Shown one piece after another: positions 24,310-35,507 of a stretch of 64,000 bases of DNA. The notes beneath the pieces are model-generated. The model searched no databases and was not told the DNA's origin. It worked only from the letters and a program-made list of their open reading frames with translations. The stretch lies in the NCBI RefSeq assembly GCF_021869535.1, contig NW_026262734.1, positions 105,621,088-105,685,087 on the forward strand, read 5' to 3'. The number at the start of each line of letters is the position of its first letter. Within the stretch, counting starts at the first letter, position 1. The DNA comes from Mytilus californianus. Its lineage: Eukaryota > Mollusca > Bivalvia > Mytilida > Mytilidae. Position numbers and translations under genes: made by a program.

Positions 24310-25262
24310 CAGCCCTGCGCCATAATTATGTATACTTTAGTTAGATGAGATGCAATGTCAGTTAATAAATTGGGTCGAATCAAGAGAGAGGCGAAAGATA
24401 CCCAAGTGATATTCAAACTCATAAGTCGAAAACAAAATGACAATGCCATGGCAAAAAACGAAAAACTACAAAAAACAACAGTAAAAAAAAAACACAACAT
24501 AAATTACTAAAGAATGAGCAACACAAACCAGATCAAAAACCGGGGGTGATGTCAGGCGCTTCGTAAGGATAGTCTAAGCAGATTCTGCTCCACATGCGAC
24601 ATCCGTCGTGTTACTCCTATAAAATACCTTGATAATTTAGATAATGATTGTACGTAAGCGAATTATCGGGAAAATATTCCAAATCATAATGGTAATATAA
24701 AAATAAGGAGACATGGCATGATTGCCAATGAGACAACTATCCATCAAAGTTCAAATGAAGTGGATGTAAGCAATTATAGGCAATCGTTCGGCCTTCAACA
24801 ATGAGAAAAAACCCTACCGTATATTCGGCTTTAAAAGGCCCCGACATGAAAAATGTGAAAGAATTCAATTGAGAAAATCTAACGGCCTAAATTTATAATA
24901 ATTAAAAGAATTTATGAAGAACAAATATGACAGCCATGAACCAATGACAACCACTGAACTACAGGCTCCTGAATTGGGACAGGCACATTCAAAATATGGC
25001 GGAGATAAACATATTTGCTGGCACCAAACCATCCCTAACCTGGGACAGTGGTGTAACAGTACAACATAGGAACAAACTTTAAAAATCAGTTGAAAAGGGT
25101 TTATCTCATCAGATCGATACAAAGCAGAAAAACAACTGACAAAAACACAGATCCGACGTGGCAGAGAAAATCCCCACAACAAAAAGACCCTAAGTACAGG
25201 TCTGAAAGTACTCGTAGTTACTGACAGCTAGTTCAAATGCAATAACAACTAAAAATTAATCA
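24310..25262 (-). mobile_element. 3' non-coding region of a retroelement
   Basis: The stretch contains motifs I associate with very abundant mussel repeats: 'gattgccaatgagacaac', 'ccgtatattcggctttaaaa', 'acagtggtgtaacagtacaa' and 'gaaagatacccaagtgata'. It lies directly downstream, in minus sense, of the reverse-transcriptase remnant at 25428-26022, which suggests that these repeats are 3' ends of that retroelement. Sense fragments of the same sequence are at 17440-17545, 28836-29075 and 30360-30500. Confidence 0.6.
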
Positions 25263-25271
25263 TGTTCTCTC

Positions 25272-25273
<2 letters not shown>

Positions 25274-25321
<48 letters not shown>
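25274..25321. repeat. (AT)n microsatellite
   Basis: About 24 uninterrupted AT units. Confidence 0.95.
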
Positions 25322-25326
<5 letters not shown>

Positions 25327-25427
25327 TGTTTTAATTTTTCAAAAACAAAATCAATGGTAAAAACTAATAAAACAAAATTCAAAGATTTACTACTGTGTTG
25401 AATTGATAACCTTTAAGAATGAGTTTA

Positions 25428-26022
25428 TTCAAAGTAGTTTACTTTACATCTTAGTTTTAGTTTACATGGATCGTATCTAAATTTACGGGATTTATAAACA
25501 ACATCGCCGTAAAAATTAGGATGTCATATCCAGTTTCTAATCAGAATTCTACACGAATAGCCAAATCTCCTCACTAAATCTTTGTATCTATGACAGAATT
25601 TGGTAAAGGTTTTAATTAATTTGTGGTAACGAAATCCCTGACCTAATAATTTATCAGTTATACATAAATTACGTTCATTGAAATCTAAAATGCAACTACA
25701 GACACGGACATAGCGAACAAGGTGTGAAATATACACACTGTGAGAAGGGACCAAAAGGAACATCACCGTCCAAATAGGGAAAATTAACAATCGCGAACGA
25801 AAAATCGTTTGTTTTCGTAAATTTGTGTATAGAGTTTCCCGTGTTTAACTGCAATATTCAAAATCTAGAAAAAAGACAATTATTGCCGTCGGTATTAGAG
25901 TTATCCAAAGTAAGTTCCTTTAGGTAAATTTCAGCAGTAAAAGTAGAAAATTCTTGATTATTTAAAGCAAAAATATCATCATGGTAACGGTAAGTGTTTT
26001 TAAATTTATCATTTAAATGTAA
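25428..26022 (-). pseudogene. Reverse-transcriptase C-terminal remnant with YHDD box
   Basis: Minus-strand reading begins 'FKNTYRYHDDIFALNN', where YHDD occupies the place of the YxDD catalytic box. It continues 'TAEIYLKELTL', then after stops and frame changes 'SHSVYISHLVRYVRVCS', 'FRYHKLIKTFTKFCHRYKDL', and finally 'YGDVVYKSRKFRYD'. The phrases YISxLxRYxRxCS and KLxKxFxKFxxRYxxL are familiar from RT-like proteins abundant in bivalves and lancelets; the clade is not assigned. Several stops and frameshifts make it non-functional. The palm upstream of YHDD was not found. Confidence 0.75.
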
Positions 26023-26084
26023 TTAGACGTAAAGATGAATTTGGCCATAAACTATGGAAAGCCTCAGCTGTCATATATTAGAGA

Positions 26085-26380
26085 TTTACAAAACGTTATG
26101 CTGAAGCTTAAAATGTAAAGTTAAGACAGCGTGATGTTGAATTGAGTCACCAAAATGCTAACTCTAAATTACAATATGTTAAGTTGAATTTGCGCAATGT
26201 TGACTTGCAATGACAAGTGCTTTAGTTGTGAAAGTATAATGATAAGTCACGATGTTGTGATGATATGCCAAACACGCGTAACGTTGGGTTTAAAGTACAT
26301 GATGTAAAGTTGACGTTGCATGATGTTAGCTTGCAGATTGATACTGCTCAGTCATCCACATCGACAGCTATGATAACAAA
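26085..26380 (+). repeat. Degenerate repeats preceding the 105-bp array
   Basis: Words of the type 'gatgttgacttg' and 'cacgatgttgtgatg' recur irregularly. They resemble the 'cacgatgttat' part of the 105-bp unit and may be an eroded edge of that array. Confidence 0.5.
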
Positions 26381-27560
26381 TAAAATGAATAGCTAAAATG
26401 TATGGTGCTGACTTGTTATTAATAAATGTTGAGCTGAGATAGTACGATGTTATATCATTGTGATATTACGATTGGTCTATCATGCAATCTGTTGATTTAA
26501 AACACCATGATGCACAGTTGAAAGTACATGATGTTAAGTTAAGATAACACGATGCTACACCACTATATTGAAACGAAAAGTTTACCATACAATTTGTTGA
26601 CTTAAAACAACACGATGCAACGTGTTAAGCTAAGATGCTCACCGGAAACTACAGGACGTACAGTTGAAATTTTGTAATGCTAAGCTACGATAGCACGATG
26701 TTATATCATTATAATGTCACAATAGGCTTATTATACAATTTGCTCATTTAAAACTACACAACGTACAGTTGAAAGTACGTGATGTTAAGCTAAGATAGCA
26801 CGTTGTTATATCGTTAGAATGTCACGATAGGCTTACCACACGATATGCTCGTTTAAAACTACACGACGTACAGTTGAATGTACGTGATGTTGAGCTATGA
26901 TAGCAATATCTTATATCATAATAATATCACGATAGGCTTGCCATACAATATGCTCATTCAAAACTACACGACGTACAGTTGAAAGTACGTGTTGTTCAGC
27001 TACGATAGCACGATGTTATATCATTATAATGTCACGATAGGCTTATTATACAATTTGCTCATCTAAAATTACACCACGTACAGCTGAAAGTAAGTGGTGT
27101 TAAGCTAAGATAGCACTTTGTTATATCATTAGAATGTCACGATAGGCTTACCACACGATATGCTCATTTAAAACTACATGATTTTCAGTTAAAACTAGGT
27201 GATGTTATGCTAAGATAGCATGTTGTTATATCATTTGAATGTCACGATAGGCTTACCATACAATATGCTCATTTAAAACTACACAACGTACAGTTGAAAG
27301 TATGTGATGTTGAGCTATGATAGCACGATGTTATATCATAATAATATCACGATAGGCTTGCCATACAATATGCTCATTCAAAACTACACGACGTACAGTT
27401 GAAAGTACGTGTTGTTGAGCTAAGATAGCACGATGTTATATCATTATGACGTCACGAGAGGCTTATCATACAATGTGTTGACTTGAAACTACACGATGTA
27501 AAATTGAAGTAGTTTGGTCTTGACTTGAAACAGTAAAATGTTAAGTTATAAAAACAGAAC
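26381..27560 (+). repeat. Tandem array with 105-bp period
   Basis: The landmark 'taggctt' starts at 26723, 26828, 26933, 27038, 27143, 27248 and 27353, with 'gaggctt' at 27458; every spacing is exactly 105. Less regular units extend left to about 26380. Each unit reads roughly 'acaatatgctcatt', 'aaactacacgacgtacagtt', 'gaaagtacgtgatgtt', 'aagctaagatagcacgatg', 'ttatatcattataatgtcac'. Units differ by substitutions, not by length. 105 bp equals ten helical turns. Confidence 0.95.
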
Positions 27561-28284
27561 GTAAAGTCAAAATAAAACAATGATAGGATGACATATACTT
27601 GTGCAGAATTGAAGATTTTTGGTGTTGACTTCGAATATAGTACAAATATTAGATCGTTTTATGTTAAATTGAAAGACAATAATGATGCGTAAAACATTAC
27701 AGAATTATGTGAATTGAAACTGCAATTCTATGGAAAAGAATGAGGGACAAATCCCCAGGATTTTTTCTTCTTCATTTGCAAGTTCGGAGGCAAAATGATA
27801 TACAAAGAAAGTTTTCCATAAATTCATAAAGCAAAAGAATTACCCATCGCTATATATTACACTTGAATATAGTTTTGCCGTATATTTTACATGTTTTGTT
27901 TGGATTTTTTTTTATGATTAAAAACCAGACTTTTTTTATGAATTTAAGAAAATATTTATCTATGTTGTGTGTTAATATATACAACATAATATTGTGCTTA
28001 TAAGACTCATGACTGTGAGGGTCAAATTTTACTCATATAAAATCACATCTATGTAAGAGTTAGCGGAGAATTTGTATTTACCACTCCCGTTTTCCACGAA
28101 ATAAAACATAAGAATCTGGAGTCTTAATCTTAAAAAAACAAAGATCAACTGATATGACAAATAATACGATTATAGCGCAGGACTGAGAGGGTCAGAGCTA
28201 TATCAGAATGTGACCCCCCGGTCTTGTTAGAGGTATCTGAAAATTTGAATTTTCTTTTCCATGAAATAAAACAAAAGAATCTGG
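27368..28284 (+). repeat. Left arm of a ~920-bp inverted repeat
   Basis: This arm is the reverse complement of 31255-32180. In the stretch around 27970-28100, only about two differences occur in 130 positions. Similarity falls off toward the loop side, near 28230-28284. The outer end lies inside the 105-bp array: the arm contains the last unit or so of that array, whereas the other arm has only that one unit. The loop is about 2.97 kb. Confidence 0.95.
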
Positions 28285-28715
28285 ACTTAATCAAAAGCGA
28301 TGCGATTACGATTTCCATAGAATGTCAGAGACAGTTTGTCGACTAGTTCGTTGAAGATTCGGCTAGGCAAGTAAAGTATGTCTTGTAACAAAGCAGGGTT
28401 TATTCATATTCATATCACACTTACATGTTCTCGTCCTGATATGCATGTAATATTTGCCACTGTACGTAAAACGCACCCCTTTCTCCGAAATAAAACCAAA
28501 AAATCTGGACTTAATCAAATCCGATGCTATTTGGATTTCCATAGATTGTCAGAGTCGGTTTGTCAACTATAGTTTGTTAAAAATTCGGCTAAGCAAGCAA
28601 AATATGTCTTGTACAGAGCCAAGATTTATTCATATTCATATTACACTTACATATTCTAGTCCTTATATGCATGTAATATTTGCCACTGTACACTAAATAC
28701 AAATACATTTTCATC
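28260..28715 (+). repeat. Direct duplication, 224-bp offset
   Basis: 'ctggacttaatcaaa', 'gatttccatagattgtcag', 'aatatgtcttgtac' and 'atgcatgtaatatttgccac' appear twice at an offset of about 224 bp, with substitutions. The block includes two copies of the dispersed motif also seen at 195-292. Confidence 0.8.
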
Positions 28716-28835
28716 AATTCTTTTTATGAAAAGGAGCCTATCTTAAGCACGTTCATCGATTTGACATCCTGTAGTTCATGTTTTTTTGGGATTTCCTCGA
28801 AAATTATAACACATTCCTTCTTTATTTGCAAAATC

Positions 28836-29075
28836 GCCAAGTGACGGGTGGCACATATGAAACAGGATCTGCTTATCCTTCTGGAGCACCTGAGATCACC
28901 CCTTTTTTGAGGGTTTCGTGTTGCTCAGTTTTTGGTTTTCTATATGTTGCGCTTAATATACTGTTGTTTGGCTTTTGATCTTTTTTCTCTCGTTTATTTC
29001 GGCTCATGAGTTTTTATCAGGACATTGTCAGTTTGGTTAAGATTTTTACTATCCCTTTTGTATCTTTCGCCTTCT
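28836..29075 (+). mobile_element. Retroelement 3'-fragment
   Basis: The sequence parallels the reverse complement of 24330-24620: 'acgggtggcacatatgaaac', 'ggatctgcttatccttctgg', 'gagtttttatcaggacattg' and 'tatctttcgcc'. It lies inside the loop of the large inverted repeat. Confidence 0.65.
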
Positions 29076-29265
29076 TTTATCCATTTTTGTGTATTTTTTT
29101 TCGATTCTCCCCTCCCCTGAACAGTATAATAGATAGATAAATGAAAACAGAAACCCTTTTCAACAAAAGGAGATCTACAAGTAACTCGACGTGACCGAAA
29201 TTGTAAATTTCTTCCTCATTAGACATATTGCCCTTAGGGTAGATCGAGTGTCTTCCGCCATCTTA

Positions 29266-30191
29266 GGGAGCTACCATGTGATTTTTATTGGGGGCTAGAA
29301 TGAAATTTGAAAAAAGGCAGGACAGGAGTTTTGTGTAAAAAAAAAACAGGATGAGCAACTTGGCAAAAAAAAGGCAGGATGACAATTTATGTAAAAACAA
29401 GAGGCTCTCAAGAGCCTGAATCGCTCACCTGTATTTCAGAGGAGAAGATTTTTAAATGTTAGCAAACTTGATGAACAAATTGTGTAAAATTGTCTTTAAA
29501 GGGCAATAACTCCTTAAGGGGTCAATTGACAATTTTGGTCATATTAAGTTTTTTGTAGATCTTACTTTGCTGAACATTATTGCTGCTTACAGTTTATATA
29601 TATCTATAATAATATTCAAAATAATAACAAAAAACTGCAAAATTTTGTTAAAACTACGAATTCGGTGGCAGCAACCCAACAATGGGTTGTTCGATTCGTC
29701 TAATAATTTCAGGGCCGATAGATCTTGACCAATTTAACAATTTTATTCCAGTCACATTTGCTCTAAAAGCTTTAGTTTTTGAGATATAAGCCAAAAACTG
29801 CATTTGACCCCTATGTTCTATTTTTAGCCATGGCGGCCATGTTTGTCGATGGATCAAAACTTCGGATACAATATATAAACTAGATACCCTAAGAAACATT
29901 TAGTTAAAGTTTGAAGGTATTTGGCCCAGTAGTTTCAGAGGAGAAGATTTTTGAAACCGACGACCGACGACGGACGCCAAGTGATGGCATAAGCTCACAT
30001 GGGGCCCTTCGGGCCCCGGTGAGCTAAAAAGTCAGAATAAACTAATAAAAAAAAAGCAGGACCGAATAGAGTGAAAAATAAAAAAGCAGGACAGAGATTA
30101 CAACTAAAAAAAAGGCAGGACAAAATTTTTCGTCCTAACAACCCCCCTCCCCCCCCCCCCCCCCCCCCATAAAAATCACATGGTAGTTCCC
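29266..30191. mobile_element. TTA-flanked element with G-run TIRs, carrying a nested element
   Basis: The terminal inverted repeats read 'gggagctaccatgtgattt' on the left and 'gggaactaccatgtgattt' on the right (reverse complement); both continue to 'ttat' and a G/C-run (the C-run near 30142-30168 on the plus strand). TTA flanks both ends (29263-29265 and 30192-30194). Repeated 'aaaaggcaggac' words lie just inside both ends and may be subterminal binding repeats. The hairpin element at 29399-30025 has inserted in the middle. Non-coding; PIF/Harbinger-like by target site only. Confidence 0.75.
29399..30025 (+). mobile_element. Hairpin-ended element, GAGCC/GAGCT family, copy A
   Basis: The left end is the hairpin 'gaggctctcaagagcct', followed by 'gaatcgctcacctg'. 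The core carries 'agaggagaagatttt' at both ends. The right end has 'gacgaccgacgacggacgcc' and a hairpin (29992-30025) with outer stem 'agctcac/gtgagct' and inner stem 'ggggccc/gggcccc'. The right end followed by 'ctaa' recalls a Helitron-type 3' end (hairpin then CTRR), but a 5' TC start was not established. Other copies: 32635-33658, 45513-46563, a 5' fragment at 40334, and eroded copies at 54490 and 59440. Confidence 0.8.
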
Positions 30192-30359
30192 TTAGATTCT
30201 CATATAGCTCAACACAATCGGTCTAGATCTAAGAAAATATACCCATTTTGAGAGAGGAATGTTATTCATATGTAGTACTTTTCATCTTGATGAAGAAAAT
30301 TATGGGACTTATATGATTAAAACGGCTATTTGTTTTTGAATAAAAGAACGTTTTTTGCA

Positions 30360-30500
30360 TATGTTTTTCAACTTTTCCATATAGGGGAGATAACTCGGAT
30401 AACATTATTTTTTGTCGTTTTTTATTTTTTTTAATTTTTTGCCATGGCATTGTGAGTCTGTTTTCGACTTTGAAATGCCTTTGGTATATTTCGTCTATAA
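30360..30500 (+). mobile_element. Retroelement 3'-fragment
   Basis: 'tttttgccatggcattgtga' and 'cctttggtatatttcg' match the sense strand of the 24310-24480 region. Confidence 0.5.
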
Positions 30501-30754
30501 TGATGGAATGTGTAAGGACTTTATCTATTTTGTTTTGTAGACAGAAAACAAGTCTCGTGATCCCAATTTTTATTTTTATTTTCTAACATTGAAGTCTCCA
30601 TGTATAGTTTATACAAAATCTGACAATACTGCATAACCTGTAGCGTGCAAAATGCTCTGTGGCCCAAACTTTTTATTATGTTTTTCCAAAAAGAATAAAC
30701 TACATTTTGGCAAATAATAAACCGATTTTAATTTAGACCACACTCATGAAAACC

Positions 30755-30757
<3 letters not shown>

Positions 30758-30814
<57 letters not shown>
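30758..30814 (+). repeat. (GA)n microsatellite
   Basis: About 28 uninterrupted GA units. Confidence 0.95.
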
Positions 30815-30819
<5 letters not shown>

Positions 30820-31254
30820 GATACCAAAATAATTCATGGACTTTAACAATTTTTACAGATTTTTGATGTTTTTCTTTTTCTTTGAAAACACATATAGATA
30901 GAGAGAAGCTGCAAAGAACCAAGAAAATCACTATGGACAAGAAAATAAGTGACGGAAATCATTAATTGGCTTCTTATTATAAGTTATAGGGGTCATTAAT
31001 GACTTTACCAATTTAAAAAAATAAAATATTCTCCGAGTGGATATATACATAAACCTGGGTACTATCTTACTGGGTGCTGGAAAAATGGTTGGCACTGCTG
31101 TAAATGATGTATTTTTTTTTGAAAGTTGACGATTTAGACTGGAGGCTCTAGGTCAAATTTCATATAGACTTCATGTATGAGCGAAAAGTATACAACAGAA
31201 TCTACCATACTTTATGTTTGGGTTGGCCCCATGCAGTAGGATTCTATCAACTAT

Positions 31255-32180
31255 CAATTCTTTTTGTTTTATTTCGTGGAAAAGAAAATTCAAATTTTCA
31301 GATACCTCTAAACAAGGCCGGGGGTTGGGGTCACGTTCTCATATAGCTCTGACCCTCTCAGTCCTACGCTTTACCGTATTATTTGTCATATCAGTTGATC
31401 TTTGTTTTTTAAGATTAAGACTCCAGATTCTTATGTTTTATTTCGTGGAAAACGGGAGAGGTAAATACAAATTCTCCGTTAACTCTTACATAGATGTGAT
31501 TTTATATGAGTAAAATTTGACCCTCACAGTCATGAGTCTTATAAGCACAATATTATGTTGTATATATTAACACACAACATAGATAAATATTTTCTTAAAT
31601 ATTGTTCATAAAAAAAAGTCTGGTTTTTAATCATAAAAAAAAATCCAAACAAAACATGTAAAATATACGGCAAAACTATATTCAAGTGTAATATATAGCG
31701 ATGGGTAATTCTTTTGCTTTATGAATTTATGGAAAACTTTCTTTGTATATCATTTTGCCTCCGAACTTGCAAATGAAGAAGAAAAAATCCTGGGGATTTG
31801 TCCCTCATTCTTTTCCATAGAATTGCAGTTTCAATTCACATAATTCTGTAATGTTTTACGCATCATTATTGTCTTTCAATTTAACATAAAACGATCTAAT
31901 ATTTGTACTATATTCGAAGTCAACACCAAAAATCTTCAATTCTGCACAAGTATATGTCATCCTATCATTGTTTTATTTTGACTTTACGTTCTGTTTTTAT
32001 AACTTAACATTTTACTGTTTCAAGTCAAGACCAAACTACTTCAATTTTACATCGTGTAGTTTCAAGTCAACACATTGTATGATAAGCCTCTCGTGACGTC
32101 ATAATGATATAACATCGTGCTATCTTAGCTCAACAACACGTACTTTCAACTGTACGTCGTGTAGTTTTGAATGAGCATAT
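31255..32180 (-). repeat. Right arm of the ~920-bp inverted repeat
   Basis: Reverse complement of 27368-28284. The outer end stops abruptly at 'atgagcatat' within what corresponds to a 105-bp unit of the left-hand array; the next bases (from 32181) are unrelated. This asymmetry, with a long array on one arm and about one unit on the other, suggests array expansion or loss after the inverted structure formed. Confidence 0.95.
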
Positions 32181-32189
32181 TTACGGAAG

Positions 32190-32510
32190 CGTATATGTGC
32201 CGTGTCTTTGTGAGTTATTTTCTCCGTTTCACGAGTTAAATATAACGAGTTGCTGACTTACTTCTCAACAACCCGACTTATAAAATCGCACGTTAGTGTC
32301 TTAAAACGCAGTATTACAAGTTATATATTACACGTTACGAGTTTGTTTTTTTAACTTCGTGCGATATCAAACTCGTGTTACTCATTTCGATCGCGTTATG
32401 CGAGTTTTTCTTTGCCAGTTTGTGTGTTTTTATAACCCGATTACGAGTTGTAGAACTCGAGTTTGTTTAGCCAAAAACACTAACACAAGTTCCGTAACTC
32501 GCCTCAATGC
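32190..32510. repeat. Cluster of CGAGTT/AACTCG words
   Basis: The hexamer CGAGTT or its complement occurs about nine times in 320 bp, in both orientations, e.g. 'cacgagttaaatataacgag', 'gttacgagtttg', 'caaactcgtgttac' and 'tagaactcgagtttg'. There is no fixed period. It directly abuts the right arm of the large inverted repeat. Confidence 0.6.
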
Positions 32511-32634
32511 AATGTTTGGCGCCTTTTTCATTACCAAACTGGAGAAGCAATGGCGGAGGTGCGTATAAAATATTTCTGTAGAAAATTTAAAGCATAACAA
32601 ATGTCTGATGTGGGGTTGGGAGAGTGGAACCTCT

Positions 32635-33658
32635 TTTTAGCTCACCTTTCCTAAAAGGAAATGTGAGCTTTTCCCATCACTTGGCGTCCGTCGTTGTCGT
32701 CGTCGTCTGTCGTCTGGCGTCTGGCGTCGTCGTTAACAATTTTTCAAACATCTTCTCCTCTGAAACTACTGAATGGATTTGGATGAAACTTAGCATGATT
32801 GTTCCTGAGGTTATCCTGCACAAAGTTTATGCTTCGATTTTTGATCCGTCAAAAACATGGCCGCCGTTACTTAAAATAGAACATAGGGGGTGAAAATATC
32901 TCAAAATTATTAGGTTAAGATAAATTCTGGCAATTTCAAAGTGTTAAGCATGATGAGAGCTACCTTTGTGCAGATTTTCGTGAAAATCTGTCGACTGATG
33001 TTTGAGTTATTGTCTTTTTTGACATTTTTCGCTATTTTTGATGTTATTATAGATCTAAAAAATCTTCTTCTCTGAAACGACCATTCAAAATCAAATGAAA
33101 CTTAGTAAGATTGTACCTTAGGGTATCCTACAAAAAGTTTATGCTTGGATTTTTGATTGGTCGAAAAAAATGTCCGCCATTACAAAAATAGAACATAGGG
33201 GTCAAAATTCTGTTTTTGGTATTTTTTCCTGAATTATAGAAGAAAAAGAAATGAAAAGAAGGTAAACATGGTATCCTGAGTTGAATGTTGATGATGAAAA
33301 TTTGTTTTGGGCAGCCTGCCATTTTCCCGCCATTTTTACACTTGCTCGGATTTCAATGATATTTGGTTTATATAGTAAACATGCACGGTGAAACATGGTA
33401 TCCTGAGTTGAATGGTGATGATGAAAATTTGTTCTGCCATGGGTGGCCATTTTTTAAATGACTGCCATTTTCGGGCCAATTTGTCCATTACATGGTATCA
33501 TTTATAGTTGAATGGTGATGATGAGAATGTTGTATAACCATGATTAAACTTCATTATATGTTTTTTAACTCAATTTACAACAAACATTAATATATAAATT
33601 TAGTTTATAGGGCATTGTTTACCAGGTGAGCGATTCAGGCTCTTGAGAGCCTCTTGTT
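32635..33658 (-). mobile_element. Hairpin-ended element, GAGCC/GAGCT family, copy B
   Basis: In plus coordinates the copy starts with the terminal hairpin (32639-32669; outer stem 'agctcac/gtgagct', inner stem 'tttcc/ggaaa'). It passes through a 'gtcgttgtcgtcgtcgtctg' microsatellite and two diverged core units ('tctgaaactactgaatgg', 'aaaacatggccgcc'), and ends in 'gagcgattcaggctcttgag' and 'agcctctt'. Near-identical in layout to copy C at 45513-46563. Confidence 0.85.
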
Positions 33659-34308
33659 TACAGTCCCTTTGGCGGGTAACCCAAGACGCGTCACTGAGTT
33701 TAGCACTAGCACTTAGCATTTACATGAAATGCAAAGGCTTTAAGATTAACTTTTTTACCAGCCAATGAAACAAAATTATGCATGGAAAAAGGTAAATGCA
33801 GATCAAATGTTATTTTTTAGGCACTGGCTACGTTATGTCGTAAAAAAACAATGGGGGTCATTTTTTTTTTGGGGGGGGGGGGTAATTTTTTTTAACATAG
33901 TGCCGGAAAAATAGCCACGGACTTAATTATAGGCACTGGATCCCCTTACGTGAAATCGCATCGTTTTCCGGTATGAGGACATATTTTGCGGATATCTAAA
34001 CTACGTAAGATTAGCCTGGAGACTACTATTACGTGAACAATATTGTTTTGCTATATAAAGAAAATTCGATTTTATTTTTATTATGACATTTTTTTAGGAA
34101 TAGATTAAAATGTTCTACTACAACCACTGTAATAGATTACTTGCAAAATAAATTAATAAAACTCTCACTAATCTGAGTTATGATTCACTTGCCACTGGCC
34201 TTAGTCCGAAAGTTGTAGATTGATTAGAGTTCACTAAGAATATTTGAACTTGACCATTCATTATTATTTCATTGGAGATAAAAGGCGATCCTTGTCTGCT
34301 TCGTATAT

Positions 34309-34395
34309 GTAAGAGAATGATAATCCCTTTCTTCATGAATAAGTACGAGCGTTAGCGAGTACTTATCATGAAGTAAGGGATTATCATTCTCTTAC
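34309..34395. other. Long hairpin, arms ~38 bp
   Basis: Arms run from 'gtaagagaatgataatccc' to 'atgaataagtac' and from 'gtacttatcatgaag' to 'gggattatcattctcttac', with one mismatch and one unpaired base. The loop is about 12 nt and can pair further through 'gcg...cgc'-like bases. Confidence 0.9.
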
Positions 34396-35507
34396 AAACT
34401 TAGAATATTGTAAAGTGCTCAAGGCTCAAATGATCTATTCAAGAATTAGTTTCATTGTCAGTGCAATGTTTATAATTGATGCATGACTTCCTTTTTCGGC
34501 ATGTCATTTATGGATAAGTTTTAGTGATGTGAGGACTTTCTTATCATTTGGGAAATATTTAAAAAAAAATGCGTTATAGATATTAGGTGACACAACCGTA
34601 GAAAGAAAAGGTATGAATTGTATGTTTCCTGATTGTGAGTATGAATGTTAATCATGTAATATTTTAGTGAGGAATTATCCTGTTTTATTTACAGTTTAAA
34701 TCAATTAATACATTAGAGTTACAACTAAATTTTATTTCACAGCCAATAATTTGGTCCGGCTTTTTACATCAAATACTGTTTCATTATGTCAGGGAAATGC
34801 TAAAAAATAATGCCCTTAAAAGTTTTTAATATGTTTAAAATTTAATTCCTGTTTTTTATCGGAATAATTGTATTGGAAATAACTATTCTCCCCAACCGCT
34901 GATCAAGAAATCAAAGTTTTGGAAAGCTAAAGATTTAGGTTATTTTTTATCTGAAAGATTTTTTTTCTTTTTTTTTGCATTGCTTTGGTAATGTTTAATT
35001 TTATAGTAATTTGAAGTTATTAATATTTTCATAATAAAATTCACGGTACCAATTTTACTGCACCAGTAAACTTCAACTTATTTTGAGATTTTTGTTTGTT
35101 TCACAATTCAACTTTTAGTCAGTTTCAATCACTGTGTGATAAAACCTTTCAATCTGATAAATGTGCTTCGGGGCAGTTGTAACTCATTTATAGAAACTCT
35201 TTGTTTTGAACTGTAAATAGACCCAAATAATAGGATAATCCCTTACTAAGAACATGATTTACATTCATTCTTCACAATTAAGAGGCATCCAATTCTACAA
35301 TTTCATTGGTCGAGAGCACTTTGCTATATTCTAAAAGTTGGTATTAAATCATTGCATATAATTTTGAACCATTCAGTCTTATAAATACCAATAGAAAGCA
35401 TGAAATCAATAAAAGAAATGGCAATTAGCATGGTTTTGGACGAAAATGTGAACATTATACGTATAAAAAAATTCTGGCATGACGGTTGCAAAAAAAAATA
35501 ATTTCAG

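Noticed and set aside
26381-27560. CRISPR-like regular array
   Set aside because: The whole 105-bp unit repeats, with no unique spacers, in eukaryotic DNA; it is a satellite-type tandem repeat.
27368-32180. Terminal inverted repeats of a Polinton/Maverick
   Set aside because: The interval is too short and contains no capsid, integrase or polymerase coding sequence.
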